17,576 bases of DNA from AV133 sp035567015 (GTDB taxonomy: Bacteria; Verrucomicrobiota; Verrucomicrobiia; Chthoniobacterales; UBA10450), in assembly GCA_035567015.1 (NCBI GenBank), contig DATMPQ010000029.1, positions 1 to 17,576 of the forward strand, in the 5' to 3' direction. Within the stretch, counting starts at the first letter, position 1; the number at the start of each line of letters is the position of its first letter. This document shows, piece after piece, positions 1-6,830 of the stretch. The position numbers and the translations under genes are program-made. Under the pieces are notes generated by a model, which was not told the DNA's origin, searched no databases, and saw only the letters and a program-made list of their open reading frames with translations.

Positions 1-938
1 ATACGCACGATCCGACGGAGCACGACGTGACGCCGCAAGATGTCGCGCGTTACGAACAAGCTGTTGGCAAGCAGAGCGCGTGGATTTTTTTCTCCGACAA
101 CTGGTTTGAATCGCGAAGGTTTCCGGCCGCGATGTGCGGCTGGATTCGCGGTCTCGGTAAAGTCCCATACGTGCGCTTGATGCTTCGCTCCAATGTCGAT
201 CAAGAACATGCCGAGAAAAGGTTTTCGCTTCAGAAAATCATCGCCGGCGATTTCGATGTCGATCTTCGCGCGTGGGCGCGCGACGCAAAAGCATTTGGAT
301 CGCCGATTTTGATGGAGTGGGGGACCGAGCCGAACGGCGATTGGTTTAGTTGGAACGGAAAATGGAATGGCGGCGCAAAGGAAGGACCAAAGCGTTACAT
401 CGCGGTTTACAAGCACATTGTCGATCTCATGTGCGCGGAAGGCGCGGACAATTTGCAATGGGTCTGGCACATCAATTGGTACGACGAGCCGGAAGCGAAA
501 TGGAATGCTTTCGAAAATTATTTTCCCGGCGAAAATTATTGCGACTGGGTTGCATTGAGCGCCTACGGACCGACAACGCCGATGATGAATGAAGGAACGG
601 AAAGTTTCCGCTTCAAGATCGACGAGGCATATTCGCGCCTAACGAGTCTTGCGCCTCATAAGCCAATGATTGTCGCCGAGTTTGGCTGTGACTTGCATAA
701 CCGGCATGTCGATGTTGTTCGGTGGACGCACGGCGCCCTTGAGGATCTTTTCTCAAATCGCTGGCCAGCCATCATCGGTTTCTGCTGGTGGAACGAAGGC
801 TGGCAGAACGACGATCACAAAAAGCACGACACCGACATGATTATCCTGCACGATGTCGATCTTACGCGCGTTTTTCGCGACGAATTTGTGCAGCACGCTG
901 ACAAGATTCAGGAGGCGCCGCTGACCTCACAGCGGTAG
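1..938 (+). CDS. GH26-like glycoside hydrolase (mannanase family), 5'-truncated
   Basis: The reading frame is open from the first bases of the window, so this is the 3' part of a gene that begins upstream. The GTG at 27 is only an internal possibility. About 311 residues are visible. Counting from position 27, WGTEPNGDWFSW at residues 98-109 resembles the GH26 acid/base motif (Glu101, bases 327-329), and VAEFG at 216-220 fits the nucleophile strand (Glu218). Aromatic residues are abundant (WVWHINWYD, CWWNEGW), as is usual in a sugar-binding cleft. GH26 enzymes cleave beta-mannans or related beta-glucans outside the cytoplasm; any signal peptide would lie upstream of the window. The exact substrate cannot be read from the sequence. 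The gene ends about 20 bases before a palindromic repeat. The fold is fairly sure, the specificity is not. Confidence 0.75.
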   Translation, partial: THDPTEHDVTPQDVARYEQAVGKQSAWIFFSDNWFESRRFPAAMCGWIRGLGKVPYVRLMLRSNVDQEHAEKRFSLQKIIAGDFDVDLRAWARDAKAFGSPILMEWGTEPNGDWFSWNGKWNGGAKEGPKRYIAVYKHIVDLMCAEGADNLQWVWHINWYDEPEAKWNAFENYFPGENYCDWVALSAYGPTTPMMNEGTESFRFKIDEAYSRLTSLAPHKPMIVAEFGCDLHNRHVDVVRWTHGALEDLFSNRWPAIIGFCWWNEGWQNDDHKKHDTDMIILHDVDLTRVFRDEFVQHADKIQEAPLTSQR

Positions 939-960
939 TTCGATCGCGCGTTTCCTTTCT

Positions 961-1068
961 GTCATCCCGAGCGGAGCGAGGGACCTCACAATCGAAGTTT
1001 GGAGCACACTTCGTCGTATAGCGTGATCAATCAGCCTGTGTGAGATCCCTCACTTCGTTCAGGATGAC
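961..1068. repeat. Palindromic repeat, GTCATCC family, copy 1
   Basis: A 29-base left arm at 961-989 (starting GTCATCCCGAGCGGAGCGAG) is the near-perfect inverse of a right arm at 1040-1068 (ending CACTTCGTTCAGGATGAC), separated by about 50 bases. It fills most of the spacer between the hydrolase and the OsmC gene. Related copies lie at 1532-1590 and 2080-2181. The transcript would fold into a long hairpin, so it could act as a terminator or RNA-stability element, but no T-tract is present. Confidence 0.85.
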
Positions 1069-1117
1069 AATGCGCGTGGCCGTTGCGTAATTCAAAACCG
1101 CGCTGCATAATTACATC

Positions 1118-1528
1118 GTGGTTAAAGTTTCCATTAAGTATACCGGCAATTTGCATTGCGACGCCACGCACGGTCCGTCGCAATCGAAAATCGCCACGGA
1201 CGCGCCCACTGATAACAAAGGCAAAGGCGAAGCATTTTCGCCGACCGATCTGGTCGCGACCGCGCTTGGCACGTGCATGAGCACGATCATGGGCATGAAG
1301 GCGGAGGAACTCGGCCTCGATTTGCGAGGAATGACTGTGTCGGTCCAGAAAGAGATGTCGACGGACGCGCCGCGTCGAATTGTCGGATTACCGTCTGAAG
1401 TTCACATTCCTCTGCCGGCAGATTGCTCGCAGCGCGAAGTGCTCGAACAAGCCGCGCTCAATTGTCCGGTGCACAAAAGTTTGCCGGCGGAAATCAATCG
1501 GCCGACAAAATTTTTCTGGGAGGGTTGA
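1118..1528 (+). CDS. OsmC/Ohr-family peroxiredoxin-like protein
   Basis: A 136-residue protein, the usual length for the OsmC/Ohr family, whose members reduce organic hydroperoxides in the cytoplasm with a pair of reactive cysteines. Both expected cysteines are present: Cys53 in the helix motif ALGTCMSTIMG and Cys116 in LNCPVHKSL. The segment FSPTDLVATALGTC is the classic family signature. It starts with GTG at 1118; no strong Shine-Dalgarno is visible. No transcription factor (OhrR or OxyR) lies next to it. It is followed after about 57 bases by an acetyltransferase on the same strand, with a repeat fragment between them. The family is sure; the choice between the OsmC, Ohr and YhfA subgroups is open. 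Confidence 0.9.
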   Translation: MVKVSIKYTGNLHCDATHGPSQSKIATDAPTDNKGKGEAFSPTDLVATALGTCMSTIMGMKAEELGLDLRGMTVSVQKEMSTDAPRRIVGLPSEVHIPLPADCSQREVLEQAALNCPVHKSLPAEINRPTKFFWEG

Positions 1529-1531
1529 TCC

Positions 1532-1590
1532 GTCATTTCCAGACTACTCGAAGTGCTTTTGTGATATCCTTCGTTTCGGCTCAGAATGAC
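1532..1590. repeat. Degenerate GTCATCC-family repeat, copy 2
   Basis: Bases 1560-1590 (TGTGATATCCTTCGTTTCGG, then CTCAGAATGAC) match the right arm of copies 1 and 3, with a weak left-arm remnant GTCATTT at 1532. The copy is shortened, with little central sequence. Its terminal AATGAC contains the ATG used as the start codon of the next gene. Confidence 0.65.
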
Positions 1591-2071
1591 ACTGCCGCTG
1601 ATTAGAAAAGCGGTAGAAGCGGATGTTCCCGATCTGCTTCCGTTGATGCGCGAGCTGGCGCGGTTTGAAAAATACGAAAACGCTTTCGCCGTTACCGAGG
1701 AAGTTCTGCTCGAACAAGGATTCTGCCGTTCGCCGCCTGATTTCCACTGTCTCGTAGCCGAAGGAAATGGCGCACTGGTGGGGTTTCTCGTTTATTATTT
1801 TGTTCCTTTTACTTACCGCGCCAAACCGAATCTTGTTATCAAAGAGCTCTACGTGGCCGACCGACACCGAGGCAAAGGCGCCGGCAAGCTCTTGATGAAA
1901 GAAATCGCGAAAGAGGCCGAGCGGGCTGGTTGCGGCATGATCAAATGGTACGTCGCGAAATGGAATGAGCGCGGCATCCAGTTCTATGAACGTCTCGGCG
2001 CCAGGATCGATCCCGACTGGCACGAATTCCAACTGCCGGAGGAATCGTTCCGGGATCTGGCTGAGTCGTAG
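1586..2071 (+). CDS. GNAT acetyltransferase, spermidine/spermine (diamine) acetyltransferase-like
   Basis: A 161-residue single-domain GNAT protein. Acetyl-CoA binding motif A is clear: IKELYVADRHRGKGAGKLL at about 85-103, with the R/Q-x-x-G-x-G/A loop at Arg95-Lys101. The C-terminal AKWNERGIQFYERLGA (124-139) closely resembles eukaryotic SSAT (SAT1), including a Tyr (Tyr134) at the expected general-acid place. This suggests N-acetylation of a polyamine or another small amine, but GNAT substrates are hard to predict. The ATG at 1586 lies inside the end of a palindromic repeat and has no good Shine-Dalgarno. The gene converges on a deoxyhypusine-synthase-like gene, also a polyamine-family enzyme, which gives weak contextual support. 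Confidence 0.85.
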   Translation: MTLPLIRKAVEADVPDLLPLMRELARFEKYENAFAVTEEVLLEQGFCRSPPDFHCLVAEGNGALVGFLVYYFVPFTYRAKPNLVIKELYVADRHRGKGAGKLLMKEIAKEAERAGCGMIKWYVAKWNERGIQFYERLGARIDPDWHEFQLPEESFRDLAES

Positions 2072-2079
2072 CCTCGCGG

Positions 2080-2181
2080 GTCATCCCGATGGGAGCGAGG
2101 GGCCTTGCCCACGCAGAATAGAACACGCCTATTCTCGCGGACGACCAAGGAGTCTCTGCGAGATCCTTCGCTCAGGATGAC
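2080..2181. repeat. GTCATCC-family palindromic repeat, copy 3
   Basis: The left arm at 2080-2105 (GTCATCCCGATGGGAGCGAG...) is inverted relative to the right arm at 2158-2181 (ending CTTCGCTCAGGATGAC). It fills the whole spacer between two convergent genes, so its hairpin may serve as a bidirectional terminator. The right arm overlaps the last codons and the TGA stop of the minus-strand gene at 2172-2174. Confidence 0.8.
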
Positions 2182-3215
2182 ACGGCAGCGGGTTTGTCCA
2201 GAAACTCTGCGTACCTTCGGGCCGTGCGATCTTTCCACGCGCCCTTGTGATAAACGTATCCCGCGATCAACGGAAGGGCGAGCGTCGCCTCTGCGAAAAC
2301 CATCTGTTCCGCTCCTTGATCGACTTTTCCCCACGAGTTCGCTTCTTTTAAGGTCGAACTGCTGAGCGCGCCGTCACGCACGTCCGAGACCGTGATTTGC
2401 ACGGCGTATTTGTGCATGCCCACGTCGAATCCGAGGTAATCGCCGGCCACCACCGTGTCTTGCGCGAAGTTTTTCGGCACGCCACCACCGATCATGAGGA
2501 GGCCGCTCTGCTTCGATTCGATCTTGATCTTAGTCAGCTCGAGGAAGTCTTTCGCCGAATCGATGCTGACATGTTGATTTGGATGATGCCATTGATGATG
2601 AATTAATCCGAACCCGGCGCTGCAATCGCTAAAGGCCGGACAGAAGATCGGCACATGTTTCTCGAAAGCCGCGAGCACCACCGAATCGCGATTCTTTGCG
2701 TTGTCCTTCAAATGCCGTCCCATCTCGCGAATGAATTCGCGTGATGAGTACGGACGCAGCTCAAGTTTGTCCGCGATCTCGGCGCAGGTCGCGTCGCAAA
2801 TACGTAACTGGTCTTCGTCGATGTAAGTATCGTAAATGCGATCAATGGCGAGGCGGCGCAGCACATCGTCGTCCGTGTTGATTTCTCCCTTGTAATGTTT
2901 GAAGCCAAGCGCTTCGAAAAAATCTTGATCGACAATGATGGCGCCGGTGGAAACAATTGCATCCACCATGTTGTGCCGGACAAGATCGACAATCACATTT
3001 TTCAAACCGGCGGAGAAAAGCGAGCCGGCCAGACAAAGAATGATCGCGCAATCTTCATCGCGCAGCATCGTTTCGTAAATTTGCGCGGCGCGGCCAAGAT
3101 CGCGGGCCGAGAACGCCATTTTGCTCATTGCTTCGACGAGGGGTACGACGTTGTGCTCCTTGATGTCGATGTGCTCGATGACTTCGACAAGAAGATCGGA
3201 TTTTTTCGGTTTCAT
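2172..3215 (-). CDS. Deoxyhypusine synthase-family aminobutyltransferase
   Basis: The 347-residue product aligns well by eye with eukaryotic and archaeal deoxyhypusine synthase. It has the NAD-binding segments (LAGSLFSAGLKNVIVDLV at 62-79, VDAIVSTGA at 84-92), the MIGGGVPKN loop at 241-249, and NSWGKV at 293-298, which holds the lysine (Lys297) matching the one that carries the aminobutyl intermediate. FAEATLALPLIAG at 307-319 corresponds to the usual final strand. Bacteria lack eIF5A, so the target is probably a small amine; bacterial homologues have been linked to homospermidine formation from spermidine or putrescine. The ATG start lies 10 bases from a multi-hairpin repeat and shows no clear Shine-Dalgarno. 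The stop codon lies inside another repeat. Family assignment is strong; the product made is uncertain. Confidence 0.88.
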   Translation of the reverse strand: MKPKKSDLLVEVIEHIDIKEHNVVPLVEAMSKMAFSARDLGRAAQIYETMLRDEDCAIILCLAGSLFSAGLKNVIVDLVRHNMVDAIVSTGAIIVDQDFFEALGFKHYKGEINTDDDVLRRLAIDRIYDTYIDEDQLRICDATCAEIADKLELRPYSSREFIREMGRHLKDNAKNRDSVVLAAFEKHVPIFCPAFSDCSAGFGLIHHQWHHPNQHVSIDSAKDFLELTKIKIESKQSGLLMIGGGVPKNFAQDTVVAGDYLGFDVGMHKYAVQITVSDVRDGALSSSTLKEANSWGKVDQGAEQMVFAEATLALPLIAGYVYHKGAWKDRTARRYAEFLDKPAAVSS

Positions 3216-3225
3216 AATGTCATTG

Positions 3226-3344
3226 GGAAGACAGGCTTCCAGCCTGTCACGGCAAACGGGCGTCTCGCCTGTTTGCGTCGTTTGGAGAAAGAATCGACAG
3301 GCGATGACGCCTGTCTGCCAGGAGAGCCAAGATGGCTGTCTTCC
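3226..3344. repeat. Multi-hairpin repeat (GGAAGAC...GTCTTCC family), copy 1
   Basis: A 119-base element with a perfect 9-bp terminal inverted repeat, GGAAGACAG (3226-3234) and CTGTCTTCC (3336-3344). Inside is a string of short palindromes, including GACAGGCTTCCAGCCTGTC at about 3229-3248, a CAAACGGGCG/CGCCTGTTTG hairpin, and GACAGGCGATGACGCCTGTC at about 3296-3315. It fills the spacer between hldD (stop at 3355) and the DHS-like gene (start at 3215) almost exactly, so it would be transcribed as part of the 5' leader of the latter. Confidence 0.85.
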
Positions 3345-3354
3345 CTTCTTCGAG

Positions 3355-4305
3355 TCATTTTGCGTTTTCCGGATACAGCCAATCCATATAATCTTTCACG
3401 CCCGCTTCGAGGGGAAATTGAGGTTGATAACCGAGCGCGCTTCGAACCTTATCCAGATCCGCCTCCGTGAAGTTTTGATAATGCGCGTGTGGATTATCGA
3501 TGTAATCGGCCACGAATTTTGTGCCGAGGCATTTGTTTAGAATATCGACCAGTTCATTAAATGACCTTGCCTGGCCGCAGCCCAAATTATAAATCCCGCT
3601 TTCCCGCGGCTCGAGTGCGAGAATGCTTCCTTCCACGACATCCTTCACGTAAACGAAATCGCGCTTCTGCTCGCCGTGCTTGAAAATGCGCGGGCGCTGC
3701 CCAGCCTTCATTTGCTGCGCGAGATGATAAACCATGCTCGAGGGCACGCCTTTGTGCGCTTCGCGCGGCCCATAAACGTTGAAGTAGCGCAGCCCGATGA
3801 TGGTCCAATCGGGCGACTCCTTCGCCTCGCGTATCGCGATGTTGTCCATGATCGCCTTGGAAAACGCGTAAATGTTTGCCGGCGCGGCGCCGTTTGATTC
3901 GGCACTGGCTTCGCTCGCCGGCCCATAGATCGCCGCGGACGAGGCGTAGATGATTCGGGTTCTTGTTGGCCGCGCAAAATTCAAGAGACGCCGGAAACTT
4001 TCCACGTTGTCGTGCACTTGGATGAATTGATCGTGCAACGTCGTGTCAGTGATCGACGCCAAATGGAAGATCGCATCGAACTTTTCCCCGCCGAATTGGT
4101 CCTGCCAATCGAGCGTCGCCAAATTTTGCGCGACGAAATCACCACGATAACCAACAAGATTCTTGAAATCGCCGGAGCGAAAATCGTCGATCACCGTCAG
4201 GCGCGCGTCCGGAAATTTCTCCTGCAACGTGAGAACAAGATTCGAGCCGATGAAACCGGCGCCGCCGGTCACCACCAGGTTGAGAGCAGAATCGGACGTG
4301 GACAC
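3355..4305 (-). CDS. hldD: ADP-glyceromanno-heptose 6-epimerase (HldD-like)
   Basis: An extended short-chain dehydrogenase of 316 residues, close to the family norm. It converts ADP-D-glycero- to ADP-L-glycero-D-manno-heptose for the LPS core. Visible features are the nucleotide-binding VTGGAGFIGSN at 12-22, the active-site SSAAIYG at 122-128 with Tyr146-x-x-x-Lys150 (YAFSK), and the epimerase signature RYFNVYGPREAHKG followed by KRDFVYVKDVV, which closely matches E. coli HldD. A longer reading frame reaches 4530, but its first 75 codons are non-homologous and run antisense through a B12 riboswitch. I therefore chose the GTG at 4305, nine codons before the Rossmann strand. No other heptose gene is nearby. 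A different nucleotide-sugar epimerase is a less likely alternative. Confidence 0.85.
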   Translation of the reverse strand: MSTSDSALNLVVTGGAGFIGSNLVLTLQEKFPDARLTVIDDFRSGDFKNLVGYRGDFVAQNLATLDWQDQFGGEKFDAIFHLASITDTTLHDQFIQVHDNVESFRRLLNFARPTRTRIIYASSAAIYGPASEASAESNGAAPANIYAFSKAIMDNIAIREAKESPDWTIIGLRYFNVYGPREAHKGVPSSMVYHLAQQMKAGQRPRIFKHGEQKRDFVYVKDVVEGSILALEPRESGIYNLGCGQARSFNELVDILNKCLGTKFVADYIDNPHAHYQNFTEADLDKVRSALGYQPQFPLEAGVKDYMDWLYPENAK

Positions 4306-4394
4306 AGGTTGATAATGCGCGCCTGATAAATAAATCTTGAGCAGCCAAGCGCAAGCCGCTACTTGTCGATCTAGTTCTTTGTCAGTTTGGAAAA

Positions 4395-4562
4395 GTGGAT
4401 CGGCGCGAGAAATCCCGTGTGAATCGGGAGCAGTTGCGCTGCTGTAACTGGATACGACTTCCCAAGGGCCAATCCCCGAAAGCTTTCGGGGGTGAAGGCG
4501 GGAAGAAGGTGCGTGCCGCAGAGGCATCATACGCCAGGAGCCAGAATATTTGTCCGGTCCAC
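4395..4562 (+). ncRNA. Cobalamin (adenosylcobalamin-type) riboswitch
   Basis: About 168 bases carry the conserved core: GTGTGAATCGGGA at about 4417-4429, the CAGTTGCGCTGCTGTAACTG region around 4431-4450, GATACGAC, then CTTCCC (4458-4463) pairing with GGGAAG (4500-4505) next to GTGAAGGCGG, and a 3' GCCAGGAG at 4533-4540. A perfect palindrome CCCCGAAAGCTTTCGGGG (4474-4491) is a peripheral hairpin. The closing P1 stem is 9 bp, GTGGATCGG (4395-4403) with CCGGTCCAC (4554-4562), including one G-U pair. Such aptamers lower expression of B12 uptake genes when cobalamin is present. The gene downstream is a btuB-like receptor, as expected. A 69-base repeat begins 17 bases after P1. Confidence 0.9.
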
Positions 4563-4579
4563 CTCATTCGTGCGTTCTG

Positions 4580-4648
4580 CTGTAGCGGTCTATGACCGTC
4601 GCCATTCCTTGGACAGAATAATGCGACGCTCACAGAGCGCCGCTACAG
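4580..4648. repeat. CTGTAGCGG...CCGCTACAG palindromic repeat, copy 1
   Basis: A 69-base element bounded by CTGTAGCGG and CCGCTACAG. It contains the internal segments GGTCTATGACCGTCG and GCGACGCTCACAGAGCGCCG, each self-complementary. It lies in the btuB leader, just after the B12 aptamer. A close relative (62 bases) lies right after btuB at 6734-6795. Confidence 0.85.
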
Positions 4649-4706
4649 AAGCAGGACCCGCGAAAAAACTTCTTCGCAAAAAGAGGAATGAGAGCTGGGC
4701 GATGCG

Positions 4707-4804
4707 CCCCGCCACTTCAAGGACTTTGATGCGTTCTTGAAATGCGAATGGTTCGAGGGCCATTCAAACTTCGACAGACTGACAGGGTCTTAGAAGTGGC
4801 GGGG
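4707..4804 (+). promoter_or_regulatory. Long-range inverted repeat in the btuB leader
   Basis: CCCCGCCACTTC (4707-4718) is perfectly complementary to GAAGTGGCGGGG (4793-4804), a 12-bp GC-rich stem enclosing 74 bases. It ends two bases before the hairpin that covers the btuB ribosome-binding site. It could be part of the riboswitch expression platform or a separate structured leader element. I do not recognise it as a known family. Confidence 0.55.
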
Positions 4805-4846
4805 CAAACAAGTCCGACTCTCGGAGTTGGAGGAAACTTGTTATGA
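4742..4846 (+). CDS. Possible 34-residue leader ORF overlapping the btuB start (ATGA)
   Basis: An ATG at 4742 opens a 34-codon frame that ends at the TGA of 4844-4846, overlapping the btuB ATG in an ATGA arrangement typical of translational coupling. The peptide starts MRMVRGPFKLRQTDR and ends GVGGNLL. It has no homologue that I recognise and no convincing Shine-Dalgarno, so chance is a serious alternative. Confidence 0.2.
   Translation: MRMVRGPFKLRQTDRVLEVAGQTSPTLGVGGNLL
4807..4842 (+). promoter_or_regulatory. RBS-sequestering hairpin before btuB
   Basis: AACAAGT (4807-4813) pairs with ACTTGTT (4836-4842), directly abutting the btuB ATG. Inside, CCGACTC (4814-4820) pairs with GAGTTGG (4824-4830), with one G-U pair and a TCG loop. 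The Shine-Dalgarno GGAGGA (4829-4834) is partly in the inner stem and partly in the bulge between stems, so folding should reduce ribosome access. This fits translational control by the upstream B12 aptamer. Confidence 0.6.
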
Positions 4847-6732
4847 GAAATCGCCCATTATGTTTTGTTTTATTCAGCTTATTTAGCGCCGCATCTGCCA
4901 TGCGCGCGCAAGATGCCGTAAGATCGGCTCTGACCGATCAGGAAGAAGCGGAAGCGGAACCGGTAATTGTCTCGGCGACGCGGACCGACGTTCCGCTCGA
5001 TCAATCGCCGGCCAGTGTGAGCTTGATTTCGTCGGACGATCTCGAGCAAAAGCAAATCGAGCGCGTGAGCGACGCGCTTCGTGAGGTTCCAGGACTCAAT
5101 GTTGTCCAAACCGGTACGCCCGGCCAGCTCACTTCCGTTTTCATGCGCGGTCTGCCAAGCGAAGACATGCAAGTCCTTCTTGACGGTATTCCGATTAATC
5201 AAGGATTAGCCGGCCAGTTTGATTTCGCGAACCTGACAACGGACGACATTGATCGAATTGAAGTCGTGCGTGGTCCGCAAAGCACGGTTTATGGGCCGCG
5301 AGCTCTGGCTGGCGTTGTCCAGATTTTCACCAAGCAAGGGACGGGGGAACCTGGGTTTACTTTGAGTTCACAAGGCGGCTCCTACGATACTTTTCGCGAA
5401 TCGATCGAGAGCGACGGCAAGCTTGGCCAATTCGATTATTCCATCGGCGCCAGCCGGGTCGACACCGACAATGCGCGGCCAAACAACAATTATCGCAACA
5501 GCTCAGGGATCGCGGACGTCGGGTGGTCGCCTAACGAACAGTTACGGATCGGAAGCTTGTTCATGTATTCGCTCAGTGACACTGGAAATCCCAACACAAT
5601 CTTTGATCCCAAACCGGTTGACCATTTCTTAACGGAAAAATGGTTCATCGCGCCGCATATCGATCTCCAGGTGGCCGATTGGTGGGAACACAAATTGATT
5701 TTCGATTACGATCATGAACGGCAGGTCAACAATCCGAATCAGGATGGATTTGTCGGGCCAACGCGCGCGCTTTTCGCGCGGGTGACAATTGACTATCAAA
5801 ACGACTTGCGACCGACCTCCTGGCTTACGCTCACTTCCGGATTTTTTTACAACCGCCTGAACGCGGGACAGCAGCGGCCGTTTGTATCGCAGGCGTTTGG
5901 TCCACAACCGAAGTTTATCAGCGATCACACCCAGGAAGTGGCCGGTTTTCTGCAAGCCACCATTGACATCGACAATTTCATCTTCGTCGCGGGAGGGCGT
6001 GTCGATAATTTCAATCAATTCGGAGACGTTTGGACTTATCGATTCGCGGGCAGTTACAAGATCGACAAAACGAATACAACGCTGCACTCGAGCGTCGCGA
6101 CTGGATTCAGTCCGCCGAGCAGTCAGGACAAAATTTTCGGGATGAATTTTGGATTGCGGCCGGAAAAAGATCTCGGCTGGGACATCGGCATCGAACAACG
6201 ACTCTGGCAGAACCGAGTCAGGGTTGGGGTGACTTATTTTCACAACGACCTATCTAACGTGATTGGATTCAACGGCCAGTTCCAAACGTTGAATCTCGGT
6301 GCGGCGGAGACAGAAGGGCTTGAAATAGAATTGCGCGCCCAGCCAATTGCCGATCTTACTTTCACCGCCAGCTATACCTATCTGGATGCGGAAAAGACTT
6401 CGTCAGCCGACATTTCGCAGCCACAAGGTGCGCGTTTGCCACGGCGTCCACGCAACGAAGTCTATGTTTCCGGTTCCTATCTTTGGTGGAAAAAACTGCG
6501 CACGACGATTGCAGCGAAGTTTGTGAATGCGCGTGAAGAAATCAATTTCGGCGGACCAAATTTCGACATCGAAGATTACAGTTTTGTGAATGTTGCGGTC
6601 GAATATGAAATTAACCCACACCTGTCGATCTTTGGAAGAATCGACAATCTGACCAATGAGCATTACGCAGAGGTTTTCGGATTTCCCGCGCTGGGAATGG
6701 CAGCATACGGCGGAGTGAAACTCCGGTTTTGA
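4843..6732 (+). CDS. btuB: TonB-dependent outer-membrane receptor, BtuB-like (cobalamin uptake)
   Basis: A 629-residue outer-membrane receptor. A signal peptide covers about residues 1-22 (hydrophobic CFVLFSLFSAASA). Next come a TonB-box-like segment, PVIVSATRTD at 40-49, and a plug domain at about 50-165 with MRGLPSEDMQVLLDGIP and the family motif IDRIEVVRGPQSTVYG (136-151). A 22-strand-type beta barrel rich in alternating aromatics runs to a C-terminal Phe (AYGGVKLRF), the signal for barrel assembly. Length and architecture match BtuB. The B12 riboswitch upstream makes cobalamin the likely ligand; the sequence alone would allow another siderophore-like ligand. A good Shine-Dalgarno (GGAGG) lies 9 bases before the ATG within a hairpin. 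No BtuCDF transporter genes are present in the window. Confidence 0.88.
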   Translation: MRNRPLCFVLFSLFSAASAMRAQDAVRSALTDQEEAEAEPVIVSATRTDVPLDQSPASVSLISSDDLEQKQIERVSDALREVPGLNVVQTGTPGQLTSVFMRGLPSEDMQVLLDGIPINQGLAGQFDFANLTTDDIDRIEVVRGPQSTVYGPRALAGVVQIFTKQGTGEPGFTLSSQGGSYDTFRESIESDGKLGQFDYSIGASRVDTDNARPNNNYRNSSGIADVGWSPNEQLRIGSLFMYSLSDTGNPNTIFDPKPVDHFLTEKWFIAPHIDLQVADWWEHKLIFDYDHERQVNNPNQDGFVGPTRALFARVTIDYQNDLRPTSWLTLTSGFFYNRLNAGQQRPFVSQAFGPQPKFISDHTQEVAGFLQATIDIDNFIFVAGGRVDNFNQFGDVWTYRFAGSYKIDKTNTTLHSSVATGFSPPSSQDKIFGMNFGLRPEKDLGWDIGIEQRLWQNRVRVGVTYFHNDLSNVIGFNGQFQTLNLGAAETEGLEIELRAQPIADLTFTASYTYLDAEKTSSADISQPQGARLPRRPRNEVYVSGSYLWWKKLRTTIAAKFVNAREEINFGGPNFDIEDYSFVNVAVEYEINPHLSIFGRIDNLTNEHYAEVFGFPALGMAAYGGVKLRF

Positions 6733-6733
6733 A

Positions 6734-6795
6734 CTGTAGCGGCGGTCTATGACCGTCGCTGGAATTAATGCGACGCTCATAGAGCGCCGCTACAG
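6734..6795. repeat. CTGTAGCGG...CCGCTACAG palindromic repeat, copy 2
   Basis: A 62-base element with an 11-bp terminal inverted repeat (CTGTAGCGGCG / CGCCGCTACAG), sharing GGTCTATGACCGTCGC and GCGACGCTCA with the copy at 4580. It starts two bases after the btuB stop and may act as its 3' hairpin. Confidence 0.85.
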
Positions 6796-6830
6796 CTTGA
6801 ATTCCGTGCGGCATCGCTTAATCACGAATT

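Noticed and set aside
961..2181. A CRISPR array from the GTCATCC repeats
   Set aside because: Copies are inverted-arm elements scattered among genes, with unequal spacing and no cas genes.
2895..3470. 191-codon plus-strand frame opposite the DHS-like gene and epimerase end
   Set aside because: It crosses two real genes and a repeat on the other strand and has no recognisable domain.
4306..4530. N-terminal extension of the heptose epimerase frame by 75 codons
   Set aside because: The extension is antisense to a well-formed cobalamin riboswitch and has no epimerase homology; the Rossmann motif starts soon after the GTG at 4305.
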